Positions 11,250 to 21,483 of a stretch of 64,000 bases of DNA are shown piece by piece. Positions within the stretch are counted from its first letter, which is position 1; every line of letters begins with the position of its first letter. Made by a program: the position numbers and the translations under genes. Origin of the DNA: Macrosoma leucophasiata (lineage: Eukaryota; Arthropoda; Insecta; Lepidoptera; Hedylidae); the NCBI GenBank assembly GCA_036365455.1, contig JAWQUS010000026.1:14898001-14962000 (forward strand), read 5' to 3'. The notes under the pieces are model-generated. The model worked only from the letters and a program-made list of their open reading frames with translations, did no database searches and was not told the origin of the DNA.

Positions 11250-11900
11250 TCTATACTAATATTATAAAGATGAAGAGTTTATTTGTTTGTTTGAACGCGC
11301 TAATCTCAGGCACTACCGAACCGATTTCAAAAATAAGTTCAGTATTACATAGCTTATTTATCGAAAAAAAAAACTAAACTAAACTGCCTCATTAGTGTAG
11401 TAGTAGCAGGTCACTACTGCTATCCTGGGGGTCCTGGGTTCGATTTCCGGATCGGCGACTATCAGAGATAACGGTTTAAAATCCTTTATCTCTGGTGCTA
11501 TTGGGATTTTTCCATTTCCTGGAAGTTTCCCAGTACCTCGGAGTTTGGTAATGTGCCCGGAGATGGCAACAGGTTCGCCACCTGTTACATGGGCCAAAAA
11601 CGTAACCGGCGAGTCGTGGGTGTTTGCATGTATGCTTGAATGCATGCATTTACCTCTGTCTACCCTTCCGGGGATTGCAGGCGTAAAGTTACGTTTTAAA
11701 AACAAACTATTTCTTTTTAAAAACTTTTTGCGCTTTTCGCGTTACCTGTGGAAACTTATCAAATCATTCCATAGCGTCCCACAGGAACATTTTTTCGGGA
11801 TAAAACGTGGCCTATAATCTGAGTCAGCTAATACCCTATCTGTATAACAGATTTCATCCAAATCCGTTCAGTAGTATTAATATATATAGTGTGAAGTGTG
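11250..11900 (+). mobile_element. Helitron-like element (5' end), split by a T1 SINE
   Basis: Begins A|TCTATACTAATATTATAAAG, the typical 5' end of Lepidopteran non-autonomous Helitrons. It continues after the SINE with CCCACAGGAACATTTTTTCG and CAGATTTCATCCAAATCCG. The 3' CTRR end is lost. Confidence 0.75.
11386..11700 (+). repeat. tRNA-derived SINE T1
   Basis: A-box-like TTAGTGTAGTAGTAGC and B-box GGTTCGATTTCC start the element. The body carries ATGTGCCCGGAGATGGCAAC, and the tail GGGGATTGCAGGCGTAAAGTT resembles the LINE2 3' end. Inserted in a Helitron. Confidence 0.88.
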
Positions 11901-12145
11901 ATTTGCAATGATGACACCAACTTGAGTCATCTAAATCACCTGTAGAAGATGCCAGAAAGTTAAGCTAACGCGATGTGGTCCTTACGCAAAATACTCTGTA
12001 TAATATTCATCGAAGGCGTTTGTGAAACAGATGTGCGGCGGATGCTTAGTGCGAATGAGATTGTTTGTATAAAGGTATGGCGTGTTTTAATGGTTATCAC
12101 ATTGAAAGATAACGTAATTTCACGTGTGATTTCTCGGGTAGTCAA
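11705..12145. repeat. Segmental duplication, unit 1
   Basis: This 0.43-kb unit recurs at 12,437-12,865 in direct orientation. It spans the Helitron remnant and adjoining non-Helitron sequence (GAGTCATCTAAATCACCTG, GTGTTTGTGAAACAGATGTGCG-like), so the copying was genomic and not transposition. Confidence 0.85.
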
Positions 12146-12436
12146 ATAGACAGAGAACCAAAAGCATGGCAAAGTGTTTTTTTATATAATGTATCTATCT
12201 AGTGTTTGGATCTAGGTAGATAGAAAAGCGAAAGCGAACCGAATGCGTGCCGATACCGAGGCGAACCGAAAGCATGCCATGGCAATACAAACCAAAGGCG
12301 CCCACGAGAAAAGAGGCGTGAGCGAAATGGTTGTGTTAGCTGGCTTGATATGCACGACGTCAAACCAAGAACGATAGCGAGACGCGAAGCGAAAACGAAC
12401 CGTGACGGTTGTATTTATTTACAAAAAGTTAAAATA
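12146..12436. other. Spacer with GCGAACCGAA-type degenerate repeats
   Basis: Short motifs GCGAACCGAA, GCGAAAACGAACCG recur irregularly. No element recognised. Confidence 0.45.
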
Positions 12437-12865
12437 ACTGTTTCTTTTTAAAAACTTTTTACGCTTTTTGCGTAACCTGTGGAAACTCATCAAATCATCC
12501 CATAGCGTCCCACAGGAACATTTTTTCGGGATAAAATGTGACCTATAATCTGAGTCAGCTAATACCCTATCTGTATAACAGATTTCGTCCAAATCCGTTC
12601 AGTAGTATATATATATAGTGTGAAGTGTGATTTGTAATAATGATACCTAGTTGAGTCATCTGAATCACCTGTAGAAGATGCCAGAAAGTTAAGTAAACTC
12701 GGTGTGGTGGAAAATACTCCGTTTAATATTCATCGAAGGCGTTTGTGAAACAGATGTGCGGCGGATGCTTAGTGCGAATGAGATTGTTTAAAGGTATGGC
12801 GTATCTTAATGGTTATCACATTGAAAGATAACGTAATTTCACGCCTGTATTTCTGAAGTAGTAAT
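12437..12865. repeat. Segmental duplication, unit 2
   Basis: Direct copy of 11,705-12,145, offset 723-731 bp, with small indels only (e.g. loss of tccttacgc near 12,710). Confidence 0.85.
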
Positions 12866-13159
12866 GGATTAATAAGCATTCGCATTAATTGATAGCATGC
12901 TGTATTAGCATTTCGGATATTAAATGTAGTTGTGAAATTCTGCGCAATGTGAAACGCTTACTCGCAATGAATTCGTGAGATTTTTGAACAATAATTAGTG
13001 TGGCACCCTTTATTATTAAAAAATTTGCGTATTAATAGAAATCGTATACTATAAAGGTATGGTATATAGGTATATATAGAATATATACCTATATTGTTAC
13101 CTATATATATATATATATATATATATATAGGTATATAGGTAACAATTATTACCATATTA
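12866..13159. repeat. AT-rich spacer with (TA)n palindrome
   Basis: 13,095-13,144 is (TA)n bounded by GTTACCTATATA and TATATAGGTAAC. The preceding GGTATATAGGTATATA is partly inverted to it. Confidence 0.75.
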
Positions 13160-13352
13160 GCCACTCCTGAGGCCTAAAGTGTTATACCTCTGTGCCGGAA
13201 ATTACAGAGCCATACATTACCACCTGACCGGAACACGATAGTGCTACCATTTAGCGGCAATTTAGATTAGGTAATGCGGTGGTGGCTACGCGCTGAACAC
13301 TACCATTTAGCGGCAAGTAGATTAGGTAATGCGGTGGTGCCTAGGCCCGTTA
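13160..13352 (-). repeat. RepA copy with internal tandem duplication
   Basis: The segment CTACCATTTAGCGGCAA…GGTAATGCGGTGGTG…CTACGC is present twice (about 13,246-13,290 and 13,296-13,340). The A-tail end is missing. Confidence 0.85.
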
Positions 13353-13635
13353 TTATCTACACGTTTATGACATAATTAATTAAGTTTCACCATTTAAACG
13401 TTTAAGGGCGCCCTGAGCTATTCATTCTACGGCAAATTGGATAAGTTTGTTTGAAACGCGGCCATTTTGTTTCAGTTGACAATTTCTGTAAACTTTATTT
13501 TTGCCATGATTGTGTAATTTCTGGCGGATGTTCAATTTGTTTATTCTTAAGGTGACACCAAGGGTTTAAAAATAACAGCGAACAACATTACATGAAATGA
13601 ACTTACACGTTCGTTTTCTTTAGATTGTGATGAAA
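13353..13635. other. Unassigned AT-rich sequence
   Basis: Nothing recognised. Confidence 0.4.
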
Positions 13636-13815
13636 TTATTAAATTGACTACCCTTAGTGTAAGACGACCGTTTGATTAGAAGGGGTTTGATGCCCGCACC
13701 GGGACAAATAATTGTATGGCTTACAGATATTTGTTTTGGATCTGGGTGTTTGTGTATGTGTTGCGTGTGTACAGCGGCTCCCACGACACAGGTTCATACA
13801 TAGTGTAAGCTTAGT
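13636..13815 (+). repeat. tRNA-derived SINE T3, 5'-truncated
   Basis: GACGACCGTTTGATTAGAAG … GATGCCCGCACCGGGACAAA … TGTTTGTGTATGTGTTGCGTG matches the T3 copies at 53.5 and 54.6 kb. The tRNA A-box side is mostly lost. Confidence 0.75.
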
Positions 13816-13906
13816 GTGAGCGTCTTTATTTATTATTTAATTTGAAAGTGTGTAACATACTTCTGTTAAGTCGTATTGCAAAATGCAGTAGTAAGTCGTA
13901 TTGTAA

Positions 13907-14050
13907 AAAGAGGCGTAACACCTTAGACCTCAGGGGTGGTAACGCATCTGCATTTCGACATGAGTCTTTGTGTGGGTGTCTATAGGCTGCAGTCATCACT
14001 AAACATCAATGTGTACTGCATGCTTGTTTCCCACTTTCATAATATTAAAA
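13907..14050 (+). repeat. RepA copy, A-tail half
   Basis: GAGGCGTAACACCTTAGACC to CCACTTTCATAATATTAAAAAA. Confidence 0.88.
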
Positions 14051-14063
14051 AAAAACACATAAT

Positions 14064-14092
14064 ACCGGAACACGATAGAGCTGAACACTACG
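14064..14092 (-). repeat. RepA centre fragment next to a palindrome
   Basis: ACCGGAACACGATAGAGCTG AACACTAC is the RepA centre in the orientation opposite to the preceding half copy. The long hairpin at 14,118 follows 25 bp later. Confidence 0.75.
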
Positions 14093-14117
14093 CGGTAGCG
14101 ATGGTAATAGGAATAGG

Positions 14118-14190
14118 AAGGAAATACCCACCATTGACGGAACCCGTGGGCGTAGGGCCCACGGGTTCCGTCAATGGTGGGTATTTCCTT
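14118..14190. repeat. Perfect 34-bp-arm inverted repeat
   Basis: Arms 14,118-14,151 and 14,157-14,190 are exact reverse complements around the 5-nt loop gtagg. The arm reads AAGGAAATACCCACCATTGA and onward. Part of it (CGGAACCCGTGGGCGTAGG) resembles the RepA 5' end. Confidence 0.95.
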
Positions 14191-15240
14191 GCATGCTTCA
14201 ATGCATTAATTTATCTCTATCTATTCTTTGGGATAAGAGGGCGTAACAAACATATCCCAAAATGTCGAATGATTGTGATTTTAATCGAAAATTCCTTAAA
14301 CAAGACGATGAAAACAATTATTTTGTCCAAGCTAAAACGAAACAAGCAAATTACTGCCGAAAAGCTGAAACGGCCGGCCTTATACAAATCACCAATCTTT
14401 TTCATATAAAACGTCCATAAAACTTTTGTTCCCGTCCATCATGGCTACCAGTAATTGTAGGGGAATAAAAACCCAATTAGGAAAACGGTTTTAGCTGAAG
14501 AATACCGTGGATGTAAAGATACTGGATTATGTTTGATTGGTATCCAATTTAAATGAATTTATTGTCAAATGTTTTATTATTTTCTGTAAGCGCTTTCACT
14601 CGGTCGTATGTCATTTCGGTTCGATGTAGGATTACGTTTACTGGCGTATATGTTTCTATGGACGTGTTCAAACCAGAAAACGGTTGCGGTATCGCCATGT
14701 CAGTAAGTATCGGTGATACAGTCGTAAATCGGTGATACAGCAAAAAAACGATTACTGACAAAAGGGTTACGTATAAAAGTTATACATTGTAAAGAAATAA
14801 AGAAAGAAAGGAACTATTTTTATTCTCTCGGTGGTGGCACCAAGAGATAGTAAAAATAAAAAAAAAATGTATATATATAATAACAGAAACAGGGAGCGAG
14901 CATAATGTCTTACTGAAATCTCGACGCACCACACCACAAGCCGGGTTTGACATCAGCACCACGATTTACGCCATCCTTTTCTGGGTAAACAGCGGTTACC
15001 AGATCATCCTTAATCAACACGAGACAGTCTTTCTCTAGTGGTTTATAGTAGGATCTACATTTCACTCGATGCTGCAGTTCAGAGAAGTACCTACTATAGA
15101 GAAGTATATATTTATATTTATATTTAAAAATAAAAAAAAAATATACTCAGACAAGTATATATTTTTTATTTTAACTACTTCTTTGTTTTTACTCCGATAC
15201 TGTTATTGGAATAAAACAAAAATTAGTTAATATAAAAAAA
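14191..15240. other. Unassigned AT-rich sequence
   Basis: No element or supported gene. The long plus-strand frame (13,936-14,409) only bridges RepA, the palindrome and AT-rich DNA. There are A/T microsatellite-like stretches at 15,105-15,250. Confidence 0.45.
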
Positions 15241-15831
15241 TATATATTATAAAGAAACACAATATAAGCAAAGTAAGGCCGTGTGAAACCACTCTTGATG
15301 TCACACAGCCATACTTTGGCAAAGGCTTTCATTTCAGCTATTTATTGCAGAGTGCGGAAATACTACCCCTGAGGGTTTCCGCCTTGTCATGGTGGTGAGC
15401 TTAATAACCGGTGGTTGTTCCCACACCGGCGAAGCTAAGAGAAACCCAGCGAGAGAGCGGCGTTCGCTGTGGCTCTGCCCGCCAGATTATTAAAATGGTA
15501 TTAGCTAAGAATAGGACACAGCCACATCTAGCATTCCTACATCACAACATCTAAGCTTCGCGGTTTCTTCGCAGACTAATTAAAAGGCCCCAGTTAGGCA
15601 AATTACAAGCATTATGGTTTCATCAGGCCATTATTACATCCTTTAATGGCCTCCAGCACTATTACTATGTCCCACTCAGTAAATTCGCCTTTTCATGTTA
15701 TAGTATTGTACCGGATCTGGGCGAATATAGGTGAAGGTCTCAATGCTCTCAGTAGCGTGATAGTAGTCTACTTCTTAGAACCCAGGAGGCAATGGATTTA
15801 TACCTAGATTGGGTAGTATTTTTAATATAGT
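15241..15831. other. Unassigned sequence with a GC-richer core
   Basis: 15,360-15,500 is GC-richer than its surroundings. On the minus strand an ATGACAAGGCGGAAACCC start has only 18 codons. It could be a decayed LINE 5' region or unique host DNA. Confidence 0.35.
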
Positions 15832-15995
15832 GAATGTCGCAAATAAGCATCTAGTTCACATTGATGTTAAGTGAAAACTGCAACCCTGAAAACTTAAACA
15901 CAAAAATCGGAGGTCAAAATGCAGGTGCGATAAATGCGTTGGCAATTGTTTCACTTCAAGCCTAGTTACTTCTGTGATAGAAATTACGTGGCCAA
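15832..15995 (-). repeat. RepB fragment
   Basis: GTTCACATTGATGTTAAGTG … CTGTGATAGAAATTACGTGG, with an extra insertion after CAGGTGCGATAAA. Confidence 0.75.
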
Positions 15996-16320
15996 ATATT
16001 GGCAGTATACGGCAATATAAATATATTTTGCCTGTCGAGAATAAAAAAACTCAAAATATTGCTACCTTCAAGAAACAAGTTTAAAAAAATTACCTTAGTC
16101 TCTAACTTTCTAAGTTCTGGTATCTACTTATTATTTCCATCTTTCCTATCCCTATCTCTCTTATTGCCTTTATTTCTGTTATTCATCAATTGTGTTCTTT
16201 TTTCTTTTTTTTTGCATTCCGTGAAACATGTTGACGTACTTATGACATTATTTGTATATTGTATGTTACACAGTTGTTACATAAAGTTTGTGCACTGGTG
16301 GAAGAGTTTTAGTGTAAGGA

Positions 16321-16360
16321 CTGAGGGCGAAGGTAATATCCGTATTACCTTCGCCCTCAG
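16321..16360. repeat. Perfect 18-bp-arm inverted repeat
   Basis: CTGAGGGCGAAGGTAATA, loop tccg, TATTACCTTCGCCCTCAG. It lies inside the RepA head where other copies have GGAGCTCGCGGGCGTAGG. Confidence 0.95.
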
Positions 16361-16390
16361 ACCTACCCTCCGGGGTATTACCTAATATAT

Positions 16391-16750
16391 AATAATGGCA
16401 ACCCATTATACGTCCCACTGCTGGGCACGAGTCTCTCCCCTCTTTGGGGGGAGGCCTGGAGCTTACTCCACCACGCTGCTCCAATGCGGATTGGTGGAGG
16501 TGGGTGGGTTAGTGGCCAACCCGCTGTCGGATGTTTTCAAACGGCCCATAAGGCCTCCGACAAGGTTTAACGACTGCTATCCATCGATAGCAACCGGGAC
16601 CGACGGCTTAACGTGCCCTCCGAAGCACGGAAACGCGCATTTATTTTGCCACTAGCGGTCACCCATCACACTACCCGACCGCGCCCGTAGTGCTTAACCG
16701 AGCAGATCGCTTACGATCTACACCAGCCGCTGGGCTATGCGCGCTTCACA
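16391..16750 (-). repeat. 5S rRNA-derived SINE, full length with 11-bp TSD
   Basis: Minus-strand copy from GAAGCGCGCATAGCCCAGCG to the ATTATT tail. Flanked by acctaatatat at 16,380-16,390 and 16,751-16,761, a clean target duplication that fixes both ends. The C-box TGATGGGTGACCGCTAGTGG is intact on the minus strand. Confidence 0.95.
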
Positions 16751-16945
16751 ACCTAATATATCTGCCGCCAACCGGAACACGATAGTGCTTAGCACTCAGC
16801 TCTCAGTGCTCAGCACTGTCGTGTTCCGGTTAGATGGCAATGTATGGCCTCGGCATTCGACACAGAGACATAAGAACTAAGGTCTCAGGGGTGGCAATGC
16901 AGCATTCGACCTCTGGTTTTTGAATAGATGACTATAGCACACCGC

Positions 16946-17554
16946 GGACACTTCGCCAAAATTCCATACAAACGGTTAATTTGGTCTCTATTACACAGAT
17001 ATCAATCATCAGTGACGTGTATTTACACGTGCACCTGTGTGCGTAGCACGTATAATCAGTGACGTGTATTTACACGTGCACCTGTGTGCGTAGCACGTAC
17101 AAAATACCAACCGTCGCCCATAAGAGGGGAGTAGGTTGAGTGATGCGGGGAAATCGGGCGGGACGTCGAAGTGTTCATTCTATACGTAGAATTTATACAT
17201 ATTTTCTGTCTATAGGCTGTACTCATCACTTAACATCCATGTGAACTGCATGCTTGTATACCACCTTCGTTACATAAAAAAACAAAAGTAACTTGAATGC
17301 ATGTGTATAATCAGTGACGTATATTTACACGTGCACCTGTGTGCGTGGCACGTACAAAATACCAACCGTCGCCCATAAGAGGGGAGTAGGTTGAGTGATG
17401 CGGGGAAATCGGACGGGACGTCGAAGTGTCCATTCTATAAGTAGTATTATTACATATTCTCTGTCTAAAGGCTGTACTCATCACTTAACATCCATGTGAA
17501 CTGCATGCTTGTATACCACCTTCGTTACATAAAAAAACTTGAATGCATGTGTAT
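16946..17554 (+). repeat. Family C repeat with about 250-bp tandem duplication
   Basis: Head CACCGCGGACACTTCGCC, then CGTGTATTTACACGTGCACC repeated at 17,009, 17,060 and 17,315. The unit from CAGTGACGTG to TTCGTTACATAAAAAA occurs twice (about 17,054-17,308 and 17,309-17,554). Its 3' end CATCACTTAACATCCATGTG … ACATAAAAAA is shared with RepA/RepB, implying a common LINE-derived tail. Confidence 0.85.
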
Positions 17555-17860
17555 GTTTATATACCTCTGGTGAACCCCTCAGGTACGAAAAACAAAAAAA
17601 AAAAGTAAGGCATCGATTTACCTACATCTGAAATAGAAATAAGGAATAATTAAAAACAATACTAACAAAGTAAATGGAAACTCATGAAAAACTTTTCCAA
17701 TCATGACCGTAAACTTTTAACAGAGAATACCTTTCGAAAGAAAGGGTTATTAAAGTTTCATTACACATTGGTTCGATACAGTTAAGGTAGAACTACATTA
17801 TGCTAGCCATCCCGAGGCAATGCAATAAATATGAAGGAAAAAAATCGAAAATTGTGGACT
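17555..17860. other. Unassigned; left part of T4
   Basis: AT-rich. From about 17,815 the text gcaatgcaataaatatgaag matches the sequence before the T4 copy at 62.0 kb. Confidence 0.4.
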
Positions 17861-18420
17861 TTGGTAGCTCCGTTGGGAGAGCGGCTGGACTAGAGATCAC
17901 AGTGGTTGCGGGTTCATGTTCTACCTGAAGCAGAGAATGTGTATTTTTTTTTAATGTAATGAAAGTGGCAAACAAGCATGCAGTTCACATTGATGTTAAG
18001 TGATGACTGCAGCCTATAAACACCTACACAAAGATCAGAGGTCAAAATGTAGATGCGTTACCACTTCTCAGGCCTAAGGTTTTATGCCTCTGTGCCGGAA
18101 ATTACAGGGCCGTACATTACCACCTGACCGGAACACGATAGTGTTGACACTACCATTTAGCGGCAAGTATTTTAGGTAATGCGGTGGTGCCTACGCCCTC
18201 GAGCGCCGTCACTGGAGCTCTACCACCAGTAAGTAATAGAAAGTAGCTCAATCAGAAGAGCGACTGGACTAGTTCTTCGAACATGAATAATTTTTTTATC
18301 GAAAATGTGAGCTGAGGTCGAAGGTTTCCTGTCCGAAGTCCATTTTTTTCTTTCCATTTTCTTCTTTAATTTCTAACACTCTTTTACCTTTATTCCGACG
18401 TTCACTTGGTAGGTATAAAA
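17861..18420 (+). repeat. tRNA-like repeat T4 region, interrupted by RepA
   Basis: TTTGGTAGCTCCGTTGGGAG AGCGGCTGGACTAG and GTTGCGGGTTCATGTTC lie left of RepA (17,944-18,232). GTAGCTCAATCAGAAGAGCG ACTGGACTAG lies right of it. Both sides carry a tRNA-like D-arm, so two T4 heads flank the RepA copy. Confidence 0.55.
17944..18232 (-). repeat. RepA copy, full length
   Basis: TTTTTTTTTTAATGTAATGA to CTCTACCACCAGTAA. Confidence 0.95.
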
Positions 18421-18905
18421 GTGTTTTTATCCAATATCGATGTATATCGCGTCACGTTCATAAAATCAGTGAAATGAGTGTTAGACGCGAGTGTTTTAAC
18501 AGCGATTGAAACAAATGTAGTTAAAGCACATTCCATACCCTGTTGCATCCCAAGGGTCAAACCCTGGAATGGGGCTCATAAAGTCGTGTCCATCTGCCCT
18601 TATGGGTCCACGTGACCAACCCATTAGGGGAAGGTCTGCAATATTCATATATCACATAAGTGATTCCCACGATTTTGGTCTACATTGGACCTGTTAAAAG
18701 GTATCGGGTATCGGATCGTATATTTAAAAAAGGTTAAAATATGTGGGTACGGTTACTAAGTGAAATTGGTGTTGAAATACACGGTTTATCTTCATGATGC
18801 AATATCATGATATTTACTGCTATAGTATGCAAGACCTAACCAAATATTTCTTTTATGCCATGCCAAATACTTTTGATACAATAATTAATATTCTTACAAT
18901 TGGGA
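18421..18905. other. Unassigned sequence
   Basis: No recognised repeat. 18,540-18,660 is somewhat GC-richer (catcccaagggtcaaaccct) without an open frame of note. Confidence 0.4.
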
Positions 18906-18907
18906 TT

Positions 18908-19115
18908 GTGAACTGTCTCAGTAGCCTAGTAGTAGCAGGCTATACTGGGATGGCACCCAGGATGGGTTCGATTCGTGGACCGGGGAATATTAGAGATAAC
19001 AGTGTAAAATCCTTTATCTCTGGTTCAATATACTTATGGGATTATTCCATTTTCTGGATATTTTCCAGTACGTCGAAGTTTGGCCAAATACCAGCGCGAA
19101 GTTCTTGAGTCGGTT
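18908..19115 (+). repeat. T1 SINE, 3'-truncated and decayed
   Basis: GTCTCAGTAGCCTAGTAGTAG and GGGTTCGATTCGTGGACCGG keep A- and B-box sequence. The body ends after CAGTACGTCGAAGTTTGGCC. Confidence 0.8.
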
Positions 19116-19426
19116 GATTGGTGTGCTTTGCAAAATAATTGATGACTCAATTCTAGTCAGCACGAAGCTGCTCAGTCTTGAACATCGGCGCAAAGTGGCT
19201 TGTCTATGTATGTTCTATTTGATCCATTTCGGTGAATAGGCAATCGATCTAACCTAATACCCTTTTCACCATTTTACAACAGGACAACAAGGAGAACGGC
19301 GGCATACCATCCATACACAGAAGACGTTCCTAAATTTTGAACCAAGCGTTTCGGCTCTACGTTTATAATGCGAACAGCTAAGGAATGGAACACCCTGCCG
19401 GCTTCTTTATTTCCGAATAACTATAA
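19116..19426. other. Unassigned sequence
   Basis: Nothing recognised. Confidence 0.4.
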
Positions 19427-19730
19427 GTGTGATGGGTGACCGCTAGTGGAAAATTAAATGCGCGTTTCCGTGCTTCGGAGGGCATGTTAAGCCGTCGGTC
19501 CCGGTTGCTATTGATGGATAGCAGTCGTTAAATCTAGTCGGAGGCCTTATGGGCTGTTTGAAAATATCCGACAGTGGGTTGGCCACTAACTTACACCCAC
19601 CTCCACCAATCCACATTGGAGCAGCGTGGTGGAGGAAGCTCCAGCCCTCTCCCCCCCCCAAAAAGGGGAGAGACTCGTGCCCAGCAGTGGGACGTTTAAT
19701 GGGTTGCCATTATTATTATAACTATAACCA
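19427..19730 (+). repeat. 5S rRNA-derived SINE, 5'-truncated
   Basis: Starts inside the C-box region (GTGTGATGGGTGACCGCTAG) and keeps the body and the GGGTTGCCATTATTATTATA tail. Confidence 0.88.
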
Positions 19731-19930
19731 GGGAATTTCCAGGTCCAGAGTGAATAGGCAAACCTAGACCTAACCTTCAAGACAAACGTGCTTCATCTTC
19801 GGCCACATCTCCACTTTCCATCAGGTGAGATGGTGGTCAAACGTTGTGTTTATAAATGTAAAAAAAGAGGCGATAGTTTTATCGTAGACTGCTGCTGCCT
19901 CTCTTGCGTTATTGCACTTACTACCTTTTT

Positions 19931-20215
19931 ACTGGTGGTAGAGCTCCAGTGACGGTGCTCGCGGGCATAGGCACCACCGCATTACCTAATTTACTTGCGG
20001 CTAATTGGTAGTGTTCAGCACTATCGTGTTCCGGCCGGGTGGTAATGTACGGCCATGTAATTTCCGGCACAGAGGCATAACACCTTAGGCCTCAGGAGTG
20101 GTAACGCATCTGTATTTTGACCTTGGTCTTCATGTAAGTGTCTATATGTTGCAGTCATCACTTAACATCAATGTGAGCTGCATGCTTGTTTGCCACTTTC
20201 ATTACATAAAAAAAA
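19931..20215 (+). repeat. RepA copy, full length
   Basis: ACTGGTGGTAGAGCTCCAGTG to CATTACATAAAAAAA. A 4-nt stretch before it is T-rich, as for most RepA 5' junctions. Confidence 0.95.
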
Positions 20216-20224
20216 CTACCAATC

Positions 20225-20345
20225 ACACTGGAATGGTTTGACCACTATTGTTCGGTTGACTGATTGCATAAGTGGAAGAATTCACTTCCAATAGAAGAAC
20301 ATTCTTCCGCTAGTAGGCAGTGGGGCCGTGCGGCAGTGGGGCCGG
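20225..20345 (+). repeat. Family D repeat with internal hairpin
   Basis: GGAATGGTTTGACCACTATTG … AAGTGGAAGAATTC … AACATTCTTCCGCTAG. An inverted copy lies at 60,350-60,480. The GGAAGAATTC/GAACATTCTTCC arms can fold. Confidence 0.65.
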
Positions 20346-20694
20346 TCACCGAAACATGGGGATATCATCGAAATTTTGTGCGTAAAACTGAAAACAAAAT
20401 AGTGAAAATATATCGATGAAAATGTTTTTCACCCGAAAACCATGACTATATCACGGAATTTTCCACGACAAAAATGCCGAGTGGTTTCAACGTCTATCCA
20501 TCAAACGTCGAGAGCAGGTATTCCGAACTTCGGACTTAGTCATTTCTCAAAATGACAGACTCCGGCACGTGCCCGTAACGATCACGTGATGGAATGTTAA
20601 AAAATGTTTTTTAGGATCGCTATTTTAGAGTTGGATGTTGTGTTGTAAAAGTGTTGGTCTATCGATTTGTGGGGCGTAGTGGATGGGTTAAATT
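20346..20694. other. Unassigned sequence
   Basis: No repeat or gene recognised. Confidence 0.4.
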
Positions 20695-21055
20695 AGTGTT
20701 TGTATGTATCTTCACGCCATGTCCCTAACGGGGTAGGCAAAGAGTGTAGAGCGCCAGATATCCCGGTCCTGACATATTTCTCGTGCTTCATTTACCTTCA
20801 TCATTCTCTTCATACATGCACGCCGATTCCTAAGACGTTTGACCGAACCAACATAATAAGAATAAATAAACAAAATTGTCAGCGGTGTCAACCATCCTTG
20901 TTAATGGCACATCCAAGATATACAATTTCATCCACCTGTTCTAACACTGCATCATCTACTACCCTTGCATTTGTTCTCAGTTCATCACTTTCAAATACTA
21001 ATACTTTAGTTTTATTCACATTCAATTGGTAGCCTTTCTCCATACAATTAAATTA
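20695..21055 (-). pseudogene. LINE2 remnant with RT region and 3' end
   Basis: The 3' end (minus: GGACATGGCGTGAAGATACAT) is at the left. Further right the minus strand reads …YQLNVNKTKVLVFESDELRT and EIVYLGCAINKDG, the VNKTK…YLG block that follows the catalytic centre in non-LTR reverse transcriptases. The segment between (seen in the 22.2-kb copy) is deleted. Not functional. Confidence 0.8.
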
Positions 21056-21078
21056 ATGTATATTGGTTTATATTTAAC

Positions 21079-21375
21079 GGCCACAGTAGCCTAGTGGTAG
21101 CAGGCCATTATTACTACGCTGGGGTTCTGGCTTCGATTCCCGGGTCATGGCTCGGGGGCTATCAGAGAGGACGGTGTAAAATCCTTTGTCTGATTCTATT
21201 GGATTGGATTGGATTTTTCCATTTTCTGGCAGTTTCCCAGGAGTTTGGTAATGTGCCCGGAGATGTCAACAGGCTCGCCACATGGGTCAAAACGTAACCG
21301 GCGAATCGTGGGTGTTAGCATGTATGCTTGAATGCATGCATTTAACCTCGTAACCCTCGTGGAGTAAAGTTTTGA
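21079..21375 (+). repeat. T1 SINE
   Basis: CAGTAGCCTAGTGGTAGCAG, GGCTTCGATTCCCGGGTC, CATGTATGCTTGAATGCATG. The tail is eroded (GTAACCCTCGTGGAGTAAAGT). Confidence 0.85.
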
Positions 21376-21483
21376 TTTAGTAGGTAAGCTTATGAAACAC
21401 CTTCATAGCGCCCAAAACACATATACTTATTATTATGTTAAAGCGTATGAAACCCATGTAATAGCTTCAAAATTATATCGTTA

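Larger units (their letters stand above)
16290..16945 (+). repeat. RepA/RepB copy carrying two palindromes, split by a 5S-SINE
   Basis: Left piece 16,292-16,390 (CACTGGTGGAAGAGTTTTAG…TATTACCTAATATAT) and right piece 16,751-16,935 (ACCTAATATATCTGCCGCC…) join across the SINE. The right piece has an imperfect palindrome at about 16,770-16,831, made of AACCGGAACACGATAGTGCT and its inverse. Confidence 0.85.

Noticed and set aside
13936..14409. 157-codon ORF
   Set aside because: It crosses a RepA tail, a perfect palindrome and AT-rich DNA; no domain.
20700..21032. Plus-strand 110-codon ORF
   Set aside because: Antisense of LINE2.
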